A stretch of DNA of 10,634 nucleotides from Burkholderiaceae bacterium (GTDB taxonomy: Bacteria; Pseudomonadota; Gammaproteobacteria; Burkholderiales; Burkholderiaceae), in assembly GCA_947457745.1 (NCBI GenBank), contig CANGWT010000047.1, positions 1-10,634 of the forward strand, read 5' to 3'. Position numbers and translations under genes: made by a program. This document shows, one piece after another, positions 7,188 through 10,634 of this stretch (positions are counted from its first letter, which is position 1; each line of letters starts with the position of its first letter). A model generated the notes under the pieces. The model was not told the origin of the DNA. It saw only the letters and a list, made by a program, of their open reading frames with translations, and ran no database searches.

Positions 7188-7922
7188 ATGCGGCATTTTT
7201 TTCAGCACAGCAATAGCCCGCTGTATGCCCAGGTAACTGATGCAATGCGAGAGCGTATTGTTAAGGGAGTTTGGCCAATTGGAATGCAAATCCCATCATT
7301 GCCACTCCTCTCTGAAGAGTTTGGCGTTGCTTTAATAACAGTACGTCAGGCTGTGCAACTTTTAAAAGATGAAGGCCTACTGCAACCAGAGCAGGGTCGT
7401 GGAACTTTTGTAAAGGCTAAACCTGTAGCCCTTCCGCAAATGCAAGTTGCCAGCTCACTTGAAGCGCTTGCTGATCTTTACAGAGATCTTACGCCTCGCT
7501 TAATACCAATCAAAGAAGGTCCTGCTACACCAAAAATTGAGTCAACTGACGGCATTGCCGCACCGAATTACCATCTCCTGCGCCGAGTTCACTCATATGA
7601 CAAGCAACTCACCTCCGTCATATCTGCATACATAGATGAAAGAATATTTAAGCTCGCCCCAAAAAGGTTTAGAAATGAACTAGTCATACCTGTGCTGATG
7701 GATCTTAAAGAAGTTGAGATAGGGTCGGCAAGACAAATACTAACTATTTCTACAGCAGGAGTAGAGGCCGCGAATGCATTAAATATTTCTGCAAGCGCTC
7801 CTGTAGCTGAAATCAGGAGAGTTTTTTGCGCTCCTGATGGCACCGTTATCTATTTAGGTGAGTTAACCTATCGGGGAGACTTTCTCCGCTTGGATATAGA
7901 TTTGTTATCGAGAAATATCTAA
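7188..7922 (+). CDS. GntR-family transcriptional regulator, HutC subfamily (wHTH + UTRA)
   Basis: A 244-residue cytoplasmic DNA-binding protein. Residues 10-76 are a GntR winged helix-turn-helix: SPLYAQVTDAMRERIVKG, then LSEEFGV...TVRQAVQLLKDEGLL (recognition helix about 49-60) and the wing QGRGTFV (69-75). The rest (about 95-240) is a UTRA effector-binding domain, with the typical ending AEIRRVFCAPDGTVIYLGE...YRGDFLRLDIDL. UTRA regulators usually repress a neighbouring catabolic operon until a small metabolite binds. The start has AAGGA close upstream. It is divergent from the receptor-sulfatase operon, sharing a 127-base promoter region with dyads, so it is the likely local repressor and probably also controls itself. 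Effector unknown; presumably the substrate or an intermediate of the neighbouring pathway. Confidence 0.93.
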   Translation: MRHFFQHSNSPLYAQVTDAMRERIVKGVWPIGMQIPSLPLLSEEFGVALITVRQAVQLLKDEGLLQPEQGRGTFVKAKPVALPQMQVASSLEALADLYRDLTPRLIPIKEGPATPKIESTDGIAAPNYHLLRRVHSYDKQLTSVISAYIDERIFKLAPKRFRNELVIPVLMDLKEVEIGSARQILTISTAGVEAANALNISASAPVAEIRRVFCAPDGTVIYLGELTYRGDFLRLDIDLLSRNI

Positions 7923-7984
7923 TCCCTGGGCAATAGATCTATCAACTCTAAGCGCTACTTACTTAAAGCAATATCCAAATGACA

Positions 7985-8018
7985 AAACCCCCGCCATTAC
8001 TAGCGAGGGTTTGGTTTT
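7985..8018 (+). terminator. Terminator downstream of gntR
   Basis: AAACCC (7985-7990) pairs with GGGTTT (8007-8012), with a further inner CGC/GCG pair and an 8-base loop. It is followed by GGTTTTCT on the plus strand. The opposite strand also has a T-rich tail, but no minus-strand gene ends nearby. It resembles the two terminators inside the 77-base repeats. Confidence 0.75.
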
Positions 8019-8037
8019 CTAATAATTGACAGACTTC

Positions 8038-8045
8038 TATAGAAT
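8038..8045 (+). promoter_or_regulatory. Possible -10 element directly before the frnE-like ATG
   Basis: TATAGAAT ends 7 bases before the ATG at 8053, where a -10 box of a leaderless transcript would lie. The matching -35 region is weak. Position and partial consensus are the only evidence. Confidence 0.25.
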
Positions 8046-8052
8046 CAAGTTC

Positions 8053-8709
8053 ATGAAACCAACTATCAAAATAGATTATGTATCTGATGTGGCTTGCCCA
8101 TGGTGCGCCGTAGGTCTAGGCAATCTTAATCAGGCAATCTCCCAGTTAAGCGACAAAGCAAATTTTGAAGTGCACTTTCACCCTTTTGAACTCAATCCCA
8201 ATATGCCTTTGGGTGGTCAAGATGCGATAGAGCATCTCACTGAAAAGTATGGCTTAACTGTAGAGCAGGTCAAAGCCAATCAAGCTAATATTCGGCTCAA
8301 AGCCTCAGAGGCGGGATTTGAGTTTCATCCAGAAGGTCGCAAGAGGGTTTACAACACATTTGATGCTCATCGTCTTTTGCATTGGGCGGGACAGGAGTTT
8401 GGACTAGAAAAGCAAGCAGTGCTCAAAAAGGAATTACTCAATACTTACTTTTGTTTAGCAGTGAATTTAGATGATCAGCAAAATCTACTAGATGCTGTAA
8501 ATCGTTCCGGTCTAGATCAGCATAGGGCTCAAGAGGTACTCCAAAAGAACGAATTCTCTAAAGAAGTTCGGGAAGAAGAATCTACCTATACAAATGCAGG
8601 TATAAGCTCAGTACCATCAATCATTCTTAATGATCAATATCTTTTGCAAGGAGCTCAGCCGCCTGAGTCATTCATAAATGCATTTGAACAGTTAATCCAA
8701 AAGAGTTAA
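8053..8709 (+). CDS. FrnE-type DsbA-family oxidoreductase
   Basis: A 218-residue cytoplasmic protein (no signal peptide) of the DsbA/thioredoxin-fold family, FrnE branch. The N-terminal strand and active site read KIDYVSDVACPWCAVGL, with the C15-P-W-C18 dithiol. The helical insertion follows, with family-like segments FELNPNMP (45-52) and NTFDAHRLLHWA (101-112), and then the cis-proline loop SVPSI (P188). FrnE relatives act as disulfide oxidoreductases/isomerases, sometimes linked to stress resistance; 2-hydroxychromene-2-carboxylate isomerases share the fold but lack CxxC. I take the ATG at 8053 as start because homologues begin M-K-x-x-I-K-I-D; an in-frame TTG at 8026 sits right behind the terminator without a Shine-Dalgarno. 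No good Shine-Dalgarno precedes 8053 either. It stands alone between two terminators. Precise substrate unknown. Confidence 0.92.
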   Translation: MKPTIKIDYVSDVACPWCAVGLGNLNQAISQLSDKANFEVHFHPFELNPNMPLGGQDAIEHLTEKYGLTVEQVKANQANIRLKASEAGFEFHPEGRKRVYNTFDAHRLLHWAGQEFGLEKQAVLKKELLNTYFCLAVNLDDQQNLLDAVNRSGLDQHRAQEVLQKNEFSKEVREEESTYTNAGISSVPSIILNDQYLLQGAQPPESFINAFEQLIQKS

Positions 8710-8713
8710 AAAC

Positions 8714-8748
8714 AAAACCCCCAAGATTGCTGATGAGGGTTTTCTTTT
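8714..8748 (+). terminator. Terminator after frnE-like gene, probably bidirectional
   Basis: AAAACCC (8714-8720) pairs with GGGTTTT (8737-8743) and is followed by a CTTTT tail on the plus strand, 5 bases after the frnE-like stop. On the minus strand the hairpin is followed by GTTTTT, so it can also end transcription coming from the BtuF-like gene. Confidence 0.75.
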
Positions 8749-8749
8749 C

Positions 8750-8789
8750 TGGTGGTCAAACTAGGACTTGAATCTGGGACCAAAGGATT
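8750..8789 (-). pseudogene. Decayed tRNA 3' half, copy A
   Basis: On the minus strand the sequence reads as the end of the anticodon arm (TCCTT), a GGTC variable loop, a T-loop (TTCAAGT) and an acceptor 3' side ending GACC-A-CCA. The T-stem has two mismatched pairs, and upstream there is no D-arm or matching 5' anticodon stem. It is therefore a fragment, not a working tRNA gene. Confidence 0.6.
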
Positions 8790-8800
8790 TTGGGTTATCT

Positions 8801-9613
8801 TCACTGCATAAATTGATTATTTTGCCAATTTAAAATAATTTGATGAATTTGTTCAACTCCCTCGGTTAAGGCAGCAGGTCCGGGTTGTAGAATAAATGGG
8901 GATTTAATTTCAAATATTTGTTGATTTTTTACAGCAGAGATATTTTCCCATCCAGCTCTTTGCATAACCTGGTTAGGACGAAATTTCTTCCCACACCATG
9001 AGCCAATAATAATGTCAGGATTGCATTCAATAATCAACTTGTCTTGATGAATCATTCTATTTTTAGCCAAAGACTGCTTTGCAAGCTCAGGAAAACAATC
9101 CTTACCGCCAGCGAGCTCTACAAGCTCTGAAACCCATTGAATCCCTGAAATATATGGGCTATCCCACTCCTCGAAATATACTTTAGGGCGATTATTAAAG
9201 GTTTTTGCACTTAACTGAATGGTATTTAAATGCACTTTAATTAATTCAATTTGACGTATTGCTTCATCTGCTTGCCCTACGATTGCGCCAACTTGATACA
9301 ACATCGAAAAAATTTCCTCAATGCTTCTTTGATTAAATATAGTTACCTGCACTCCCTGACGAATTAACGCAGAGGCAATATCTGCCTGTAAGTCAGAAAA
9401 ACCAAAAACACAATCAGGCTTAAGCGCAAGAATTTGATCAATCTTAGCACTTAAAAAAGCACTAATTTTAGGTTTTTCTCTGCGCGCTTCGGGTGGTCTT
9501 ACCGTATATCCAGAAATACCGACAATGCGATCTTGTTGACCCAACATGTATAGCCACTCTGTTGTTTCTTCAGTTAAGCAAATAATGCGGCTGGGTAATT
9601 GGAAATTAAACAT
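8801..9613 (-). CDS. BtuF-like cobalamin-binding-domain protein without signal peptide
   Basis: A 270-residue protein with the fold of class III periplasmic binding proteins (BtuF/FepB type). The start RIICLTEETTEWLYMLGQQDRIVGISGYT and later KPKISAF, QILALKPDCVFGF and QRSIEEIFSMLYQVGAIVG follow BtuF-like proteins. The second lobe has LVELAGGKDCFPE, NPDIIIGSWCG and a C-terminal GPAALTEGVEQIHQII. BtuF delivers corrinoids to the BtuCD transporter in the periplasm, but here the ATG is preceded immediately by an in-frame stop and no hydrophobic leader exists, so the product should be cytoplasmic. Signal-less BtuF-like proteins are common in proteobacteria and their role is unclear. No btuB, btuC or btuD is nearby. 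No clear Shine-Dalgarno; only 27 bases separate the start from the upstream terminator. The gene sits alone between two 77-base direct repeats and may have arrived as a unit. Confidence 0.85.
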   Translation of the reverse strand: MFNFQLPSRIICLTEETTEWLYMLGQQDRIVGISGYTVRPPEARREKPKISAFLSAKIDQILALKPDCVFGFSDLQADIASALIRQGVQVTIFNQRSIEEIFSMLYQVGAIVGQADEAIRQIELIKVHLNTIQLSAKTFNNRPKVYFEEWDSPYISGIQWVSELVELAGGKDCFPELAKQSLAKNRMIHQDKLIIECNPDIIIGSWCGKKFRPNQVMQRAGWENISAVKNQQIFEIKSPFILQPGPAALTEGVEQIHQIILNWQNNQFMQ

Positions 9614-9640
9614 TTAGGTAACTATTGTATGTAAATAAGT

Positions 9641-9717
9641 CAAAACCCCCACGATTGCTGATGAGGGTTTTCTTTTCTGGTGGTCAAACTAGGACTTGAA
9701 TCTGGGACCAAAGGATT
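9641..9717. repeat. 77-base direct repeat, copy B (terminator + tRNA-like 3' half)
   Basis: Partner of 8713-8789, with one mismatch in 77 bases. Here the tRNA-like similarity extends further (to about 9724) into an anticodon-loop-like CTCATAA on the minus strand, and the flank to 9737 is also shared with the diverged copy at 1504-1536. This copy therefore looks closer to the ancestral element than copy A. Confidence 0.95.
9642..9671 (-). terminator. Terminator in repeat copy B, upstream of the BtuF-like gene
   Basis: The hairpin AAAACCC/GGGTTTT (9642-9648 with 9665-9671) is followed on the minus strand by a short T-rich tail (the stem's own TTTT, then GACTTATTT). It would end transcripts from the thioesterase side or from a former tRNA gene. 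The plus-strand tail CTTTTCT also fits. Confidence 0.65.
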
Positions 9718-9724
9718 ATGAGAG
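9678..9724 (-). pseudogene. Decayed tRNA 3' half, copy B (CAT-anticodon-like)
   Basis: On the minus strand it reads CTCATAA (anticodon-loop-like, CAT), TCCTT, GGTC, a T-loop TTCAAGT and an acceptor end GACC-A-CCA followed by the terminator, which is the normal order of a tRNA-Met/Ile2-like gene end. The 5' side of the anticodon stem does not pair and two T-stem pairs are broken, so a functional tRNA is unlikely. Confidence 0.6.
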
Positions 9725-9752
9725 CAGACATCCAAGGAAAACTACAGAATTT

Positions 9753-9785
9753 TTGGAGCAACTATCTAACACTTCGTTGCTCCAA
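9753..9785. repeat. Perfect 10-bp inverted repeat
   Basis: TTGGAGCAAC (9753-9762) and GTTGCTCCAA (9776-9785) are separated by 13 bases. Neither strand has a T run after the hairpin, so it is not a typical intrinsic terminator. It could be an operator, an RNA structure at the end of the thioesterase transcript, or a relic of a mobile element. Confidence 0.8.
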
Positions 9786-9898
9786 GCTACTTTATGGGAA
9801 ATTAAGTCTTACTTTAAGTCACGCTTAAAAGCTTGATGCCTCGAGAGGAATCGAAGCATGGGCCAAGGATGGTTTTTTCTCCTTAAATACACAAATCC

Positions 9899-10339
9899 TC
9901 ACAAGATTAGTCCAGCTAAAATCTCCCGCACATTCTGCGGAATAGGCGTTGGCTTGTTAGTACTCCGATTTACATAGACATGTACAAAGTTTCCAGCCGC
10001 TGAAGCAACATCATCATCATTCTTGAAAATAGCAAGCTCATACTTCACGCTACTATTACCTAAATATATGACTTTTAAGCCAACATGAATCAAGTCTGGA
10101 TAAGTAATTGGTGAAAAATACTTACATTGAGTTTCGATTACAAATCCAATAGCTTCACTCTTTAAAACATTCAATACATTATGCTCAATTAAATATCGAT
10201 TTACAGCAGTATCAAAAAATGAATAGTAAACAACATTGTTAATGTGGCCGTAAGCATCGTTATCCATCCACCTAGAATGAATTTCTTCAAATGCTACAAA
10301 ATCAGATCGCGTTGGCGGGGTAAGTTTCTGATCACTCAT
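9899..10339 (-). CDS. 4HBT/YbgC-like hotdog acyl-CoA thioesterase
   Basis: A 146-residue cytoplasmic hotdog-fold protein of normal length for the 4-hydroxybenzoyl-CoA thioesterase/YbgC/FadM group. The signature RWMDNDAYGHINNVVYYSFFD (23-43) holds the catalytic acid (D28 aligns with Asp17 of the Pseudomonas enzyme) and the GHxNN turn, followed by helix residues TAVNRYL. The later strand ETQCKYFSPITYPD is also typical. It hydrolyses an acyl-CoA thioester; the acyl group cannot be read. The ATG overlaps the stop of the upstream iron-type alcohol dehydrogenase by 4 bases (ATGA), so the two are translationally coupled in an operon coming from the right. The terminator in repeat copy B, 230 bases downstream, is the first good stop signal. 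Confidence 0.92.
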   Translation of the reverse strand: MSDQKLTPPTRSDFVAFEEIHSRWMDNDAYGHINNVVYYSFFDTAVNRYLIEHNVLNVLKSEAIGFVIETQCKYFSPITYPDLIHVGLKVIYLGNSSVKYELAIFKNDDDVASAAGNFVHVYVNRSTNKPTPIPQNVREILAGLIL

Positions 10340-10634
10340 AAGGCCTCTCGGTAAAGGTCTATAGCATCTTGTAAATTAATTTCGCGTGGGCTATTCATCA
10401 GTAAACGAGTTTGTAGCATTGCATCGCTTGCTAACTGCTCAACATCCTCTGCAGTAATACCAATATCCTTCAGGCGCTCTGGTAACCCTAACTCACCAGA
10501 TAAACCTGCTAAGTAATCAACCAATTGGCTTGCTTGTTCAAGTGTTGAACCCTGAAGTCCAGGTTTAATAATCTGCCCAAGTTCAGCATACATCGCATGT
10601 GCATGCTCTAAATTAAAGCGCATCACCGACCCAA
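10336..10634 (-). CDS. Iron-containing alcohol dehydrogenase, C-terminal part (cut by window edge)
   Basis: About 98 C-terminal residues of a Fe-ADH family protein (maleylacetate reductase / 1,3-propanediol dehydrogenase-like). GSVMRFNLEHAHAMYAELG is the usual segment after the metal-binding histidines. It is followed by GLPERLKDIGITAEDVEQLASDAM and the family ending NSPREINLQDAIDLYREAL. The frame continues unbroken through the window edge, so the ATG and GTG near 10621-10626 are internal. The metal- and NAD-binding parts lie outside the window, so the substrate cannot be inferred. The stop overlaps the thioesterase start by 4 bases. Confidence 0.88.
   Translation of the reverse strand, partial: GSVMRFNLEHAHAMYAELGQIIKPGLQGSTLEQASQLVDYLAGLSGELGLPERLKDIGITAEDVEQLASDAMLQTRLLMNSPREINLQDAIDLYREAL

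Larger units (their letters stand above)
8713..8789. repeat. 77-base direct repeat, copy A (terminator + tRNA-like 3' half)
   Basis: It matches 9641-9717 in the same orientation at 76 of 77 positions; the only difference is A at 8724 against C at 9652. After 8789 the similarity fades (TTGGG against ATGAG). The left half is a terminator hairpin and the right half, read on the minus strand, is a tRNA-like 3' half ending in CCA. The two copies flank the BtuF-like gene, with starts 928 bases apart. Confidence 0.95.
9614..9898. other. 285-base gene-free stretch holding repeat copy B and two inverted repeats
   Basis: Between the BtuF-like start and the thioesterase stop lie the terminator/tRNA-like repeat (9641-9717), a perfect 10-bp inverted repeat (9753-9762/9776-9785) and a shorter one with a single mismatch (9836-9844/9851-9859). 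A minus-strand AAGGAG (9879-9884) has no start codon at a suitable distance; the ATG at 9859 would open only a 16-codon frame 19 bases away. The region looks like remodelled, partly decayed sequence. Confidence 0.6.

Noticed and set aside
7589..7843. 84-codon minus-strand open frame
   Set aside because: It is antisense to the UTRA domain of the GntR regulator, with no ribosome binding site or domain of its own.
8026..8052. TTG start extending the frnE-like protein by nine residues
   Set aside because: It lies directly behind a terminator tail without a Shine-Dalgarno, and relatives start at the M-K-x-x-I-K-I-D position matching the ATG at 8053.
9809..9859. 16-codon minus-strand reading frame after an AAGGAG (9879-9884)
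   Set aside because: The ATG is 19 bases from the Shine-Dalgarno-like sequence, too far, and a sequence this short gives no coding evidence.
9831..9866. A second tRNA-like T-arm (minus-strand TTCGATTCC followed by CTCGAGGCATCA)
   Set aside because: The T-stem does not pair and the end is CATCA rather than CACCA; the similarity is explained by a short local inverted repeat.
9678..9898. Complete tRNA or tmRNA gene on the minus strand ending at 9678
   Set aside because: No pairing 5' acceptor strand, D-arm or 5' anticodon stem is found upstream, and no tmRNA tag reading frame is visible; only the 3' half is tRNA-like.
10621..10626. GTG or ATG near the right edge as a gene start
   Set aside because: The frame runs on without a stop to the window edge, and the residues before it fit the middle of an iron-containing alcohol dehydrogenase, so it is internal.

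Overview
The window is a moderately AT-rich stretch of what looks like a free-living betaproteobacterial genome (Burkholderiales). A small-genome freshwater type such as Polynucleobacter would fit. The reasons are an orphan Bug/TctC-type solute receptor, the general protein flavour, short intergenic spaces and simple AAAACCC...GGGTTTT terminators. The taxonomic call is inference; there is no rRNA or other marker gene here.

Left part, minus strand. The left edge cuts an alpha/beta hydrolase of the haloacetate dehalogenase type (about 1-295). It is separated from the next gene by a clean intrinsic terminator (372-401). Reading leftwards from 7060 comes the main unit of the window: a Bug receptor (GTG start), a cytoplasmic sulfatase-family hydrolase, a GMC flavoprotein alcohol dehydrogenase and an aldehyde dehydrogenase. 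Their junctions are a 4-base overlap and gaps of 4 and 3 bases, so these four genes are almost certainly one operon. After a 149-base gap follows an exported DUF6282-like metal-dependent hydrolase, which has its own strong ribosome binding site, and then the terminator. The order sulfatase, GMC alcohol dehydrogenase, aldehyde dehydrogenase matches the logic of choline-O-sulfate use (ester hydrolysis, alcohol to aldehyde, aldehyde to acid). The proteins are not recognisably BetC/BetA/BetB, so the substrate is unknown.

Regulation. A HutC-type GntR repressor gene (7188-7922, plus strand) diverges from the operon. The 127 bases between them carry two candidate promoters whose -35 hexamers lie on top of each other on opposite strands, inside dyad symmetry that is the likely operator.

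Right part. After a terminator comes a FrnE-type DsbA-family oxidoreductase (plus strand, 8053-8709). Next is a BtuF-like corrinoid-binding-domain protein without a signal peptide (minus, 8801-9613). Two nearly identical 77-base direct repeats (8713-8789 and 9641-9717; one mismatch) flank this gene. Each repeat is a terminator joined to a decayed tRNA 3' half that still ends in an encoded CCA, which looks like a tRNA-type attachment-site duplication. A third, more diverged piece of the same sequence lies at 1504-1536. The right end holds a 4HBT-type thioesterase gene overlapping by 4 bases the 3' end of an iron-containing alcohol dehydrogenase that runs off the window.

No complete tRNA, rRNA, CRISPR array, transposase or integrase gene is visible.
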